This document shows, one piece after another, positions 45,960 to 56,638 of a DNA stretch of 64,000 nucleotides; position 1 is the first letter of the stretch; the number at the start of each line of letters is the position of its first letter. Source of the DNA: Saccharomonospora cyanea NA-134. Its GTDB lineage: Bacteria; Actinomycetota; Actinomycetes; Mycobacteriales; Pseudonocardiaceae. The stretch lies in NCBI RefSeq assembly GCF_000244975.1, contig NZ_CM001440.1:1415538-1479537 (forward strand), written 5' to 3'. A program made the position numbers and the translations under genes. The notes beneath the pieces were generated by a model. That model ran no database searches and was not told the origin of the DNA. It saw only the letters and a list, made by a program, of their open reading frames with translations.

Positions 45960-46306
45960 ACGCCGTCGAATGGGCCGTCGTCGTGGTCACGATCGTGGCG
46001 AACCTGGCCATCGCCGTGGCGGATCTCGTGGCGGCCGAGTTCGTGCTCACCAACTCGGCCGCGGTCGAAGTGCCCCGGTCGTGGCTGCCTTGGCTGGGAG
46101 TTCTCAAGGGGCTGGGAGGTATAGGGCTGTTGCTCGGACTCCTCGGGGTACCTGTCGTCGGGGTCGCCGCGGCACTCGGGCTCGTCTGCTTCTACGTGGG
46201 CGCGGTCCTGGCTCACGTCCGGGCGCGAGTCCTGGGAAACATCGCCTTTCCCGGTTGCTACCTCGCGTCGGCCGTGGCGTCGTTGTACGTGGCGCTGTCG
46301 TGGTGA
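45956..46306 (+). CDS. DoxX-like small membrane protein
   Basis: The product is 116 residues with four predicted helices (about 5-30, 44-62, 66-86, 92-112). LVAAEFVLTNSAAVEVPRSWLPWLGVLKGLGGIGLLLGL is typical of DoxX-family proteins. The GTGA overlap with the sigma factor gene implies translational coupling. ECF41 genes are normally beside a small oxidoreductase or DoxX-like gene that is their target; that role here is inference. Confidence 0.82.
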   Translation: MNAVEWAVVVVTIVANLAIAVADLVAAEFVLTNSAAVEVPRSWLPWLGVLKGLGGIGLLLGLLGVPVVGVAAALGLVCFYVGAVLAHVRARVLGNIAFPGCYLASAVASLYVALSW

Positions 46307-46345
46307 ACGCTGCGGAAAGATGATCATGTCCGTAGGCTGCCGGGC

Positions 46346-47014
46346 ATGTTGATCGCCGAGGACCTGTTGCTGCTGGCTTACGACGACGAGGCGGGCAAGC
46401 CGGTCGGCATGGTCTCGCACCTGGAGTACGCGCTGGCCGGGGCGCTGTTGGTGGAACTCGCCCTGCTGGAGCGTGTGGACGTCACCACCGAGGCCGACGA
46501 GGGAAAGCCCGGCCGGATCGTGGTCAGGGACAGCACGCCGACCGGCAGGGGCCCGCTCGACGACGCCCTGGAGCGCGTGTTCGGTCTCGCGGGGAAGAAG
46601 CCCAAGGACGCGCTGCGTCCCCTCGCCAAGGGCGACCTGGTCACCCGCCTGCTCGACGGCCTGGCCGAGCGCGGCATCCTCCGCAGGGAGGACGGCAGGG
46701 TCCTGGGGTTGTTCCCGACGACCCGGTGGCCTGCCGAGGACTCGCGGCACGAGGAGAACCTGAAGGCCGGGCTGCGGCGCGTGCTGGTCGACGGGGAGCA
46801 GCCCGACGAGCGGATGGCGGCACTGATCGCCCTGCTGGCCACCACCGTGGAGGCCAAACACGTCGTGGGCCGTGAGGACGCCCGCGTGGCCCAGCGAAGG
46901 GCGAAGGAGATCGCGGAGGGAAACTGGGCAGGCGACGCCCTGCGCCGCGCCGCCGAGGAGATCGTCATGGCCGCCGTGTTCATCCCGACCGTCGTCATGC
47001 CGGCTGTGTCCTGA
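46346..47014 (+). CDS. GPP34 (Golgi phosphoprotein 3-like) family protein
   Basis: The product is 222 residues, all helical. LIAEDLLLLAYDDEAGKP at the N-terminus, GALLVELALLERVDV and PTGRGPLDDALERV in the middle are the bacterial GPP34 features. Eukaryotic relatives bind phosphoinositides; the bacterial role is unknown, though they occur in membrane-stress contexts. The last part (DALRRAAEEIVMAAVFIPTVV) is hydrophobic. It stands alone between the sigma factor unit and valS. Confidence 0.88.
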   Translation: MLIAEDLLLLAYDDEAGKPVGMVSHLEYALAGALLVELALLERVDVTTEADEGKPGRIVVRDSTPTGRGPLDDALERVFGLAGKKPKDALRPLAKGDLVTRLLDGLAERGILRREDGRVLGLFPTTRWPAEDSRHEENLKAGLRRVLVDGEQPDERMAALIALLATTVEAKHVVGREDARVAQRRAKEIAEGNWAGDALRRAAEEIVMAAVFIPTVVMPAVS

Positions 47015-47095
47015 CGGGTTCCGCCCGCCCACGCGGGGGCGCGGCGGTGAGAGCCGGTGAGAGGCGCGGCGAGGACGTTCGTAGACTTACTCATC

Positions 47096-49735
47096 GTGAC
47101 GGAAAGCGCAGCCAGCACCCCCGACCTGCCAGGAGCCTGGAACCCGGCCGCCGAAGAGGCCGACATCTACCGGCGGTGGGTATCGGCTGGTTACTTCGAA
47201 GCCGACGCGGCTTCGGACAAGCCGCCGTTCACCATCGTGCTCCCGCCGCCCAACGTCACCGGCAGCCTGCACATGGGGCACGCGCTCAACCACACGCTCA
47301 TGGACGCCATGACGCGGCGGCGGCGCATGCAGGGCTACGAGGTGCTCTGGCTGCCGGGCATGGACCACGCGGGTATCGCGACGCAGAACGTCGTGGAACG
47401 GGAGCTGGGCAAGGAGGGCCTGTCCCGCCACGACCTCGGTCGGGAACGGTTCGTCGAGCGCGTCTGGGAGTGGAAGGCCGAGTACGGCGGCAAGATCCTC
47501 GACCAGATGAAGCGGCTCGGCGACGGCGTGGACTGGTCGCGCGAGCGCTTCACCATGGACGAGGGCCTGTCGAAGGCCGTCCAGACGATGTTCAAGCGGC
47601 TCTACGACGACGGCCTGGTGTACCGTGCCGAGCGCATCATCAACTGGTGTCCGCGCTGCATGACGGCGTTGTCGGACATCGAGGTCGACCACTCCGACGA
47701 CGACGGCGAGCTCGTCTCCATCCGTTACGGCGACGGTGACGCGTCGATCGTGGTGGCCACCACGCGGGCCGAGACGATGCTCGGTGACACGGCCGTGGCG
47801 GTGCACCCCGACGACGAGCGCTACGCGCACCTGGTGGGCACCGAGGTGGAGCTGCCGCTGACGGGACGTCGCATCCCGATCGTCGCCGACTCCCACGTCG
47901 ACCCGGAGTTCGGCACGGGCGCGGTGAAGGTGACGCCCGCGCACGACCCCAACGACTTCGAGATCGGCAGGCGGCACGACCTGCCCATGCCGTCGATCAT
48001 GGACAAGCGGGGCGTGATCACCGCGCACGGCCCGTTCGAGGGCATGGACCGCTTCGAGGCCCGTCCCGCCATCGTCGCGGCGCTGCGCGAGCAGGGCCGC
48101 GTCGTGGCCGAGAAGCGCCCTTACGTGCACGCGGTGGGTCACTGCTCGCGCTGTGACACGGTGGTGGAGCCGCGGCTGTCGCTGCAGTGGTGGGTGAAGG
48201 TCGAGCCGCTGGCGAAGGCCGCGGGCGACGCCGTGCGCGACGGCCGCGTGAAGATCCACCCGCCGGAGCTGGCGAAGCGCTACTTCGACTGGGTCGACGA
48301 CATGCACGACTGGACGATCTCGCGCCAGTTGTGGTGGGGCCACCGCATCCCGGTCTGGTACGGCCCGAACGGCGAGACGGTGTGCGTGGGCCCGGACGAG
48401 CAGCCGCCCAGCGGCGAGGGTTGGACGCAGGATGCGGACGTGCTCGACACGTGGTTCTCCTCCGGCCTGTGGCCGATGTCGACCATGGGCTGGCCGGAGC
48501 CGACCGCCGACCTGGCGAAGTTCTATCCCAGCAGCGTGCTGTCGACCGGCTACGACATCCTCTTCTTCTGGGTCGCCCGGATGATGATGTTCGGCCTCTA
48601 CGGCATGCGGGACAACGGGCCGGAGCGCTCGATCCCGTTCGAGCACATCTACCTGCACGGTCTCATCCGCGACGCGCAGGGCAAGAAGATGTCGAAGTCG
48701 CGCGGCAACGTCATCGACCCGCTCGACTGGATGGACCGCTTCGGCGCGGACGCCACCCGCTTCACCCTCGCGCGCGGGGCCAACCCGGGTGCCGACATGG
48801 CGCTGGCGGAGGAGTGGGCCGCGGGCTCGCGCAACTTCTGCACGAAGCTGTGGAACGCCACGCGCTTCGCGCTCTCCAACGGCGCCACCGTGGCGGCACC
48901 GGTTCCCGACGCGAGCGAGCTGACCGAGTCCGACCGCTGGATCCTCGGCAGGCTGTCGGCCGTCGTGTCCGAGGTGGACACGCTGCTGGAGCAGTTCCAG
49001 TTCGCCAAGGCCACGAACGTGCTCTACCACTTCACGTGGGACGAGTTCTGCGACTGGTACCTGGAGCTGGCGAAGGTGCAGCTCTCCGGCGAGTACGCCG
49101 ACGGCACACGCGCGGTGCTCGGCCACGTGCTCGACGTCGTGCTGCGGCTGCTGCACCCGTTCATCCCGTTCATCACGGAACGCTTGTGGACCACGCTCAC
49201 GGGCGGGGAGTCGCTCGTGGTGGCCGAGTGGCCGGTCGGTGAGAAGTGGACCAGGCAGGCCGACCCGGACGCCGACACCCGGATCGCGGACGTGCAGAAG
49301 CTCGTCACGGAGGTGCGGCGCTTCCGTTCGGACCAGGGCCTCAAGCCCGGGCAGCGCGTCGCGACGCGGCTGTCGGGTGACGGCTTCGCGGTCATCGCCG
49401 GACACGAGGAGGCCGTGCGCTCCCTGGCCCGGTTGAGCGAGCCGGGTGACGGCTTCTCCGCGACGGCGTCCCTGGAGGTCGCGCTGGCGGGCGGCATGGC
49501 GACGGTGGAGGTGGACACCTCGGGTGCCATCGACGTCGCGGCCGAACGCAAGCGGCTGGAGAAGGACCTCGCCGTGGCCCAGAAGGAACTCAAGCAGACC
49601 GAGGGCAAGCTCGGCAACCAGTCCTTCCTGGACAAGGCACCCGCCGAGGTGGTGGAGAAGATCCGCACCCGCCGGGACGTCGCCGCCGCCGACATCGAGC
49701 GCATCACGGCCCGGCTGGAACAGCTCGGTTCCTGA
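47096..49735 (+). CDS. valS: valyl-tRNA synthetase
   Basis: The product is 879 residues. The class I HIGH motif reads HMGH in [16 protein letters not shown] near residue 57, and KMSKS in KKMSKSRGN near 530. The editing (CP1) domain lies between about 190 and 340 ([15 protein letters not shown]). RRMRGYE-type recognition and the C-terminal coiled coil ([21 protein letters not shown]) complete the ValS fold. GTG at 47096 is the start used because the 13 residues upstream are unlike the family. Followed 95 kb-independent by folC in mycobacteria (Rv2448c-Rv2447c); here about 13 kb of accessory genes intervene. Confidence 0.96.
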   Translation: MTESAASTPDLPGAWNPAAEEADIYRRWVSAGYFEADAASDKPPFTIVLPPPNVTGSLHMGHALNHTLMDAMTRRRRMQGYEVLWLPGMDHAGIATQNVVERELGKEGLSRHDLGRERFVERVWEWKAEYGGKILDQMKRLGDGVDWSRERFTMDEGLSKAVQTMFKRLYDDGLVYRAERIINWCPRCMTALSDIEVDHSDDDGELVSIRYGDGDASIVVATTRAETMLGDTAVAVHPDDERYAHLVGTEVELPLTGRRIPIVADSHVDPEFGTGAVKVTPAHDPNDFEIGRRHDLPMPSIMDKRGVITAHGPFEGMDRFEARPAIVAALREQGRVVAEKRPYVHAVGHCSRCDTVVEPRLSLQWWVKVEPLAKAAGDAVRDGRVKIHPPELAKRYFDWVDDMHDWTISRQLWWGHRIPVWYGPNGETVCVGPDEQPPSGEGWTQDADVLDTWFSSGLWPMSTMGWPEPTADLAKFYPSSVLSTGYDILFFWVARMMMFGLYGMRDNGPERSIPFEHIYLHGLIRDAQGKKMSKSRGNVIDPLDWMDRFGADATRFTLARGANPGADMALAEEWAAGSRNFCTKLWNATRFALSNGATVAAPVPDASELTESDRWILGRLSAVVSEVDTLLEQFQFAKATNVLYHFTWDEFCDWYLELAKVQLSGEYADGTRAVLGHVLDVVLRLLHPFIPFITERLWTTLTGGESLVVAEWPVGEKWTRQADPDADTRIADVQKLVTEVRRFRSDQGLKPGQRVATRLSGDGFAVIAGHEEAVRSLARLSEPGDGFSATASLEVALAGGMATVEVDTSGAIDVAAERKRLEKDLAVAQKELKQTEGKLGNQSFLDKAPAEVVEKIRTRRDVAAADIERITARLEQLGS

Positions 49736-49741
49736 CGCCCA

Positions 49742-49771
49742 GGGTGGTGGCGGCCCGTGCCGTCACCACCC
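49742..49771. terminator. bidirectional terminator hairpin
   Basis: A 13-bp stem with one G-T pair (49742-49754 with 49759-49771) and a four-base loop ends valS and overlaps the end of the convergent SGNH gene. Confidence 0.7.
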
Positions 49772-50698
49772 GCGTGCGGCGAGGTGGTCGAGGATGACCT
49801 CGGCGACGCCTTCCATACCCCGGCGGTTCGGGTGGTAGTTCGCCGCGCCGATCGGGTTGATGTGCTGCCCCTGGATCCACGCGTGGTCGGCGCACGCGTC
49901 GTGGCCGAGGGACGCCGGGTAGGTGTCGACGAACGTCGCCGTGCCGTTGTTCGCCGCCGCGGAGGCGAGTGCGGCGTTGAGCGTCTCCTCGATGTCGTTC
50001 AGCCAGGCGTAGTCGCCGTCGGCGAACGGCAGGATGTCCGGGCACGTCCCGCTCGGTGGGGCGATCCGCGGGTATCCGATGAGCAGGATCGTGGCCTCGG
50101 GTGACCGCTTCCGGACACCGTCGAGCACGGCCTCGACGTCCTTCCGCGTCTCGGCGATGGCCGCCTTCAGGGTGTCCACGCCGTCGACGGTGAAGTGCTT
50201 CTGGCACGGGTTGCCGGTCGGATCGGAGTCACGGAGGCCGGGACACGTGCTGATGATGCTGCCGAAGACCCCGTAGTCGTTGCCGCCGATGCCGACGGTG
50301 ACCAGGTCGGTGTCGGAGCGCAGGGCGTCGAACTGCGGCCGGTTGTACCCGAGCGTGACCTCCTGCCGCTGGGTCATGTCACCGGTGTCGGCTCCTGCGC
50401 AACTGACGTCGGTGAGCACGGTGCGGTCGAGTCCACGGGCGACGACGGACGGGTAGTTCTGAGTGGACCGCAGGCAGCCGAGGGGGTCGAGCCGCTGGAA
50501 GGGGATCAGCGGGCCGGAGGTGTACGAGTCGCCGAGCGCGACGTAATGTACCCACCCGCGAGACGTCTGGACCGGCTGAGACGCCTGGGACGGCTGTGGT
50601 GCTTTTGCCGCAGCGGTGGCGGGGTGGAGGAAGGTCAGTGTGAGCACCGAGACGAGCACGGACACGAGGACGGTGACCAGGCTCCGGCGGCTGCGCAT
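49763..50698 (-). CDS. secreted SGNH/GDSL hydrolase
   Basis: The product is 311 residues. A signal peptide (residues 1-31) precedes an esterase of the SGNH fold: nucleophile in ALGDSYTSG near residue 58, oxyanion Gly in SCAGADTGDMT, Asn in VGIGGNDYGVFG, and the C-terminal Asp/His in DHAWIQGQHINPIGAANYHPN. Six or more cysteines suggest disulphides, as in Streptomyces secreted lipases (SCO7513-like). It is divergent from the sugar ABC operon. Confidence 0.9.
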   Translation of the reverse strand: MRSRRSLVTVLVSVLVSVLTLTFLHPATAAAKAPQPSQASQPVQTSRGWVHYVALGDSYTSGPLIPFQRLDPLGCLRSTQNYPSVVARGLDRTVLTDVSCAGADTGDMTQRQEVTLGYNRPQFDALRSDTDLVTVGIGGNDYGVFGSIISTCPGLRDSDPTGNPCQKHFTVDGVDTLKAAIAETRKDVEAVLDGVRKRSPEATILLIGYPRIAPPSGTCPDILPFADGDYAWLNDIEETLNAALASAAANNGTATFVDTYPASLGHDACADHAWIQGQHINPIGAANYHPNRRGMEGVAEVILDHLAARGW

Positions 50699-50763
50699 GC
50701 CCTAGTTCTATCTGCTCGAACCCGCGGGTGGATCTTCCGAATGGGTGAGTTTTGCGAATCGTG

Positions 50764-50781
50764 ACACCCATCGTTGGGTGT
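50764..50781. promoter_or_regulatory. inverted repeat in the SGNH/ABC intergenic region
   Basis: ACACCCA-TCGT-TGGGTGT forms a 7-bp perfect inverted repeat about 66 bases upstream of the SGNH start. It could be an operator for either divergent gene. Confidence 0.4.
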
Positions 50782-50814
50782 GCTGTGCACGCGCTTAGGT
50801 GTTGCAAGTCGTAA

Positions 50815-50859
50815 CTTTTGTTTGACATACGCAAAAGCTCGACACTATTGTGCCCAGTC
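50815..50859 (+). promoter_or_regulatory. promoter of the sugar ABC operon with an overlapping inverted repeat
   Basis: TTGACA (50822-50827), an 18-base spacer and TATTGT (50846-50851) form a near-consensus promoter. Transcription would begin at or just before the ATG at 50860, so the first message may be leaderless. CTTTTG (50815-50820) and CAAAAG (50832-50837) flank the -35 element as an inverted repeat and are a candidate repressor site. The regulator gene is not in the window. Confidence 0.6.
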
Positions 50860-52383
<1,524 letters not shown>

Positions 52384-52389
<6 letters not shown>

Positions 52390-52525
52390 GCGAGAATCCA
52401 TGCTGCTCGCGGAGGCCGATCGGGTGCGGGTGTCCCGCAGGATGCTGGGAGGCCGTGTGAGCGAGAATTTCGTGCTGCTCGCGGAGGCCGATCGGGTGCG
52501 GGTGTCCCGCATTACAGAGGAGGCC
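52384..52525 (+). repeat. tandem 71-bp repeat between transporter genes
   Basis: Two 71-bp units (52384-52454 and 52455-52525) share most bases; a third partial copy continues into the permease start, so GTGTGAGCGAG occurs at 52384, 52455 and 52526. The units differ by a few substitutions and two compensating one-base indels. Confidence 0.9.
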
Positions 52526-52531
52526 GTGTGA
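52400..52531 (+). other. micro-ORF created by the 71-bp duplication
   Basis: From the ATG at 52400 a 43-residue frame contains LLAEADRVRVSR twice and ends EEAV, the same last residues as the ATPase. A nested GTG at 52457 gives a 24-residue version, and another frame from GTG at 52386 gives a 24-residue peptide with five cysteines (stop at 52460). Each stop overlaps the next GTG as GTGA, so ribosomes can pass from the ATPase to the permease through them. Whether they are functional peptides or only coupling sequence is unknown. Confidence 0.4.
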
Positions 52532-53526
52532 GCGAGGTTGTCACGGCCCCGGCGGTACCGAAGCGTCCTCAGTGGACTCGGCACCTCACGAACCCCGTCG
52601 TCGCCGTCTACGCGGCACTGGTTCTGGTGCTGGTCATCGGCAGTGTGCTCGTCGGACTGCAGGGTGGTGTGCTGCTCGACCAGGGCGGCATCATGAACAT
52701 CCTGACGCGCAGCACCGCACTCGGTCTCGTCGCCATCGGCCAGACGATGGTCATTCTGACCGGCAAGCTGGACCTGTCGGTGGCGTATCTCGTCGGCCTG
52801 TGTTCGCTGATCGCGGCGGAGACGATGGCGGGCAACGACTCGATGATCCTTCCCGCCGTGTTGTTGACGCTCGCGTGCGCCGCCGGTGTGGGACTGGTCA
52901 ACGGGCTGGTCGTCACCAAGCTGAAGGTCAACGCGTTCATCGCCACGCTGGGCACGGGACTCGTCATCCGGGGCTACCTGGAGAACAACTACGAGGGCCC
53001 GGCCGGTGACGTGCCGACGGCGTTCCAGCACCTCGGGTACGACCGGATCGGTCCGGTTCCGGTGTCGGCGCTGCTGATGCTGGGGTTGGCGGTGCTCGCC
53101 TGGTGGTTCCTCGCGAGGACCCGCCCCGGATACCACGTGTACGCCGTGGGCGGTGACGAGGAGGTCGCGCGGTTCTCGGGTATCCGTAACGACCGCACCG
53201 TGATCACCGTGCACGTGCTGTGTGCGGTGGCGGCCGGGCTCGCGGGACTGTTCCTGGCGAGCAGGCTCGGCTCCGGCTCGCCGTGGGTCGGCACCGACGG
53301 CGGTTACGACCTGGAGTCCATCGCGGCCGTGGTGCTCGGCGGCACCATCCTGGCAGGCGGTCGGGGCGGTGTCGCGGGAACGATCGGCGGCGTCTTCATC
53401 CTCGCCACGCTCGACACGATCTTCGACGACCTCGGTATGAACTCGTTCTTCAAGGACGTGGTCCGGGGAGTCGTGCTGATCGTGGCCGTCGCGCTGTACG
53501 CCCGTCGCAGGAAGGCCGCCCGATGA
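52528..53526 (+). CDS. sugar ABC transporter permease (RbsC type), first of two
   Basis: The product is 332 residues with about 9-10 transmembrane helices. GLVAIGQTMVILTGKLDLSVAYLVGLCSLIAAE and VNGLVVTKLKVNAFIATLGTGLVIRGY are BPD_transp_2 landmarks; AVGGDEEVARFSGIRNDRT is the ATPase-contacting loop and AAVVLGGTILAGGRGGVAGTIGGV follows. GTG at 52528 overlaps the preceding micro-ORF stop, and its ATGA end overlaps the second permease. Confidence 0.92.
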   Translation: MSEVVTAPAVPKRPQWTRHLTNPVVAVYAALVLVLVIGSVLVGLQGGVLLDQGGIMNILTRSTALGLVAIGQTMVILTGKLDLSVAYLVGLCSLIAAETMAGNDSMILPAVLLTLACAAGVGLVNGLVVTKLKVNAFIATLGTGLVIRGYLENNYEGPAGDVPTAFQHLGYDRIGPVPVSALLMLGLAVLAWWFLARTRPGYHVYAVGGDEEVARFSGIRNDRTVITVHVLCAVAAGLAGLFLASRLGSGSPWVGTDGGYDLESIAAVVLGGTILAGGRGGVAGTIGGVFILATLDTIFDDLGMNSFFKDVVRGVVLIVAVALYARRRKAAR

Positions 53527-54521
53527 CGCACACCGCTACCCCGGCCACTCGCCGGCTGCCACGCCCGAAGCTCACCGACGGTACGGGCCCCGTGCTGGCC
53601 GTGCTCGCGATCCTGCTGGTGGCGCTGGCGTTCGCCGGTCCCGCCTACAGCGAGCCGTCCGGTTACCTGGCGCTGCTGAAGCGGGCGGCGCCGTTGATGA
53701 TCCTCGCGATCGGACAGTACTTCGTCATCGTCAGTGGTGGTTTCGACCTGTCGGTGGGTTCGCTGGTCACCGCCGAGGTCGTGATCGCGGCCAGACTGCT
53801 GAACGGCGACGAGGGCGCCACGCTGTGGGTGATCCCGTTGCTGCTGGTGATCGGCGCTGTCGTGGGCTTGGTCAACGGGCTCATCACCACCCGGCTGTTG
53901 GTGCCGTCGTTCATCGTCACGCTGGGAATGCTGCTGGTGCTCGACGGAGCGGTGTTCCTGTGGACGGGCGGCGCGCCGCGCGGTTCGCTGACGGAGGCGT
54001 TCCGCACCGTGGGCCGCGAAGGGTTCGACGTGCCGCTGCTCGGCCAGGTGCCGTGGTCGGTGCTGCTGCTCGCAGTACTCGTGGTCGCGGCGGTGATGTT
54101 CATGCGCAGTGGTAGGGGGCGCACTCTGGTCGCGGTCGGGGACAACGAGACCGCGGTCCGGCTCGGCGGTGGCAGCGTCGAGGGAATGCGCACGCTGGCG
54201 TTCGTGCTGTCGGGCATCTCGGCGGCCGTCGCCGCGATCCTGCTCGGCGGATTCGCCGGGGTGTCGGCACAGGTCGGTGAGGGCTTGGAGTTCCAGGTCA
54301 TCACCGCGGTCGTGCTCGGGGGCGTCGTGCTCGGTGGCGGACGCGGTTCCGTCGTCGCCGCGATGGCGGGCGCGCTCACGTTGGAAGCCCTGTTCTCGTT
54401 GCTCAACCTCCTCGGCGTCTCGGGAGGACTGGAGTCTGCGGTACAGGGCGTCATCATCATCGCCGCCGTGGCCTACGCGGCAGTGGGGCGGTCGAGGTTC
54501 CGGACAAGGAGAACGACATGA
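53523..54521 (+). CDS. sugar ABC transporter permease (RbsC type), second of two
   Basis: The product is 332 residues, polytopic. LMILAIGQYFVIVSGGFDLSVGSLVTAEVV, LVNGLITTRLLVPSFIVTLGMLLVLDG and AVGDNETAVRLGGGSVEGMRT match the same family as the preceding gene. Two different permeases imply a heterodimeric channel. Both ends overlap the neighbours by four bases (ATGA). Confidence 0.92.
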   Translation: MTHTATPATRRLPRPKLTDGTGPVLAVLAILLVALAFAGPAYSEPSGYLALLKRAAPLMILAIGQYFVIVSGGFDLSVGSLVTAEVVIAARLLNGDEGATLWVIPLLLVIGAVVGLVNGLITTRLLVPSFIVTLGMLLVLDGAVFLWTGGAPRGSLTEAFRTVGREGFDVPLLGQVPWSVLLLAVLVVAAVMFMRSGRGRTLVAVGDNETAVRLGGGSVEGMRTLAFVLSGISAAVAAILLGGFAGVSAQVGEGLEFQVITAVVLGGVVLGGGRGSVVAAMAGALTLEALFSLLNLLGVSGGLESAVQGVIIIAAVAYAAVGRSRFRTRRTT

Positions 54522-55693
54522 GAAAGACATGGCTGACCGTCGTCGCGGCGGTCGGTGCGCTCGCGATGGCGAGCTGTACCAGCGAGCTTCCCGCCGACAC
54601 CGGGCCAGGGGACGCGTCGCAGTCGGAGTCGTCGCAGTCGAACGAGTTCTTCGACCAGGCCGAGTACGAGCGGCAGCTCGCACTGCGGGACGCCACCCCG
54701 GAGGGCCCCGAGGGCAAGCCGTGGGAGCAGGCGCTCGAACCGGAGATGGTGGACACGTCGTCCTACGCCAAGGACGGCCCCTACCACCTGTGCTTCTCGA
54801 ACGCGTCGGTGGACAACCCGTGGCGGCAGGTCGGGTGGAAGACCATGCAGGCCGAGGTCGACCTGCACGACGAGATCGAGAAGTTCACCGTTCTCGACGC
54901 CGAGGCCAAGGACGACAAGCAGATCAGCGACATCTCGTCGCTGACGTCGCAGGGTTGTGACGCGCTGATCGTCTCGCCCAACACGACGTCCACGCTGACG
55001 CCCGCCGTGGAGCAGGCGTGTGGCAGCGGTATGCCGGTGATCGTGTTCGACCGTGGCGTCAACACCGACTGCCCGGTGACGTTCATCCACCCGATCGGCG
55101 GCTACGCGTTCGGTGCTTCGGCCGCGGAGTTCCTGGCCGACGAGGTGGGCGAGGGCGGCAAGGTGCTGGCCCTGCGCGTGCTGCCCGGTGTGGACGTGCT
55201 GGAGCACCGGTGGGCCGCGGCGGAGCGGATCTTCGCCGACCGCGGTGTCGACGTCGTGGGCGTCGAGTTCACCGAGAACGACACCGCCGGTGCCAAGAGC
55301 ATCGTCAGTGACTACCTGCAGCGCGAAGGCCAGATCGACGGCATCTGGATGGACGACGGCACGGCGGCCGTCGCGGTGCTGGAGGCGTTCGAGGACCAGG
55401 GCATGGAGGCTCCGGCCATCTCCGGTGAGGACCAGCAGCAGTTCCTGGAGAAGTGGAAGAGCGAGAACCTGACGGCCCAGGCTCCGACGTACCCCACCTA
55501 CCAGTGGCGTACCCCGGTGATCGCCGCCCTCAAGATCCTGAAGGGCGAGGAGGTGCCCAAGGAGTGGATCCTGCCGCAGCCGGTGGTGACCTCGGAGAGC
55601 CTTGACCAGTACCTCACCGAGGGCATGCCGCCGCTGCACTACGCGCTGTGCGGCTGCCAGGAGATGCCCGACTTCCCGCAGCGCTGGCAGTGA
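54518..55693 (+). CDS. sugar-binding lipoprotein of the ABC transporter
   Basis: The product is 391 residues. The lipobox is ALAMASC with Cys20. An acidic, Ser/Gln-rich linker to about residue 80 precedes a periplasmic-binding-protein-1 fold: PYHLCFSNASVDNPWRQVGWKTM, CDALIVSPNTTSTLTPAVEQACGSGMPVIVFDRGV and IDGIWMDDGTAAVAVLEAF. The long linker suits a wall-spanning anchor. The C-terminal CGCQEMPDFPQRWQ carries two cysteines. Coupled to the second permease by ATGA. Confidence 0.92.
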   Translation: MRKTWLTVVAAVGALAMASCTSELPADTGPGDASQSESSQSNEFFDQAEYERQLALRDATPEGPEGKPWEQALEPEMVDTSSYAKDGPYHLCFSNASVDNPWRQVGWKTMQAEVDLHDEIEKFTVLDAEAKDDKQISDISSLTSQGCDALIVSPNTTSTLTPAVEQACGSGMPVIVFDRGVNTDCPVTFIHPIGGYAFGASAAEFLADEVGEGGKVLALRVLPGVDVLEHRWAAAERIFADRGVDVVGVEFTENDTAGAKSIVSDYLQREGQIDGIWMDDGTAAVAVLEAFEDQGMEAPAISGEDQQQFLEKWKSENLTAQAPTYPTYQWRTPVIAALKILKGEEVPKEWILPQPVVTSESLDQYLTEGMPPLHYALCGCQEMPDFPQRWQ

Positions 55694-55706
55694 CGAGGAG
55701 CGGCGA

Positions 55707-56579
55707 GTGTCCACAGTGCATCCCATTGGGGTGAACACCTGGGTTTGGACGTCACCGCTGGACGACGCCGCTCTGCGTGGGCTCGTGCCGGCCATCGCCT
55801 CGTCGGGGTTCGACGTCGCCGAGCTCCCTGTGGAGGACCTCGGCGACTGGGACCCCGGCGAGGCGGCCCGGCTGCTGGCCGACCACGGCCTGGGGGCGTC
55901 GCTGGTGCTCGTCATGGGCGAGGGCCGTGAGCTGGTGCGGGCGGAGGCGGCCACGATCACCGCCACGCAGGACTACCTGCGCAGGTGTCTCGACATCGCG
56001 GCCTCACTCGGAGCACCGGCGCTGAGCGGGCCCGCGTACGCCTCCGTGGGGAGGACCTGGCGGATGACCGAGCGCGAGCGGGCCGAATGCGTGCGCGAGT
56101 GGCGCGACAACATCGGCCCGGTGCTGGAGCACGCCGCCGACGTCGGTGTGCTGCTCGGCGTCGAGCCGCTCAACCGCTACGAGACCAGCCTCTTCAACAC
56201 CGTGGAGCAGACGCTGCGGGCGATGGACGGGCTGCCGTCCTGCGGGATCGCGCTGGACGTCTACCACCAGAACATCGAGGAACGCGATGTCGCCGCGGCC
56301 ATCCGGTCGGCGCACGGCCGCGTCGCGCACGTGCAGGTGTGCGCCAACGACCGGGGCACACCCGGTCGTGACCACTTCGACTGGCCGGAACTGCTCGCCG
56401 CGATCGCCGACACGGACTACGCCGGTCCGCTGTGCATCGAGTCCTTCACCGCCCACAACAACAGCATCGCCACGGCCGCCTCGATCTGGCGTCCGCTCGC
56501 CACGAGCCAGGACGCGCTGGCGATCGACGGCCTGGCGTTTCTCAAGGAGGTGATGTCGCAACAGGAAACCCGGTCCTGA
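55707..56579 (+). CDS. sugar phosphate isomerase/epimerase-family TIM-barrel protein
   Basis: The product is 290 residues. Metal-binding residues of the xylose isomerase-like barrel are visible: LLGVEPLNRYETSLFNT (Glu), GIALDVYHQNIEE (Asp-x-x-His), VQVCANDRGTPGRDHFDW and PLCIESFTAHNN (Glu). It is close to the 3-epimerase / 3-ketosugar isomerase group. GTG at 55707 with GAGGAG upstream. With the ThuA/dehydrogenase gene that follows, it suggests catabolism of a keto-sugar or polyol; this is inference. Confidence 0.88.
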   Translation: MSTVHPIGVNTWVWTSPLDDAALRGLVPAIASSGFDVAELPVEDLGDWDPGEAARLLADHGLGASLVLVMGEGRELVRAEAATITATQDYLRRCLDIAASLGAPALSGPAYASVGRTWRMTERERAECVREWRDNIGPVLEHAADVGVLLGVEPLNRYETSLFNTVEQTLRAMDGLPSCGIALDVYHQNIEERDVAAAIRSAHGRVAHVQVCANDRGTPGRDHFDWPELLAAIADTDYAGPLCIESFTAHNNSIATAASIWRPLATSQDALAIDGLAFLKEVMSQQETRS

Positions 56580-56638
56580 CCGTCGACGGCGCCGGCACGC
56601 CGTGATCGCTCATTTCCCTCTTCACACGTGAGGATTTC

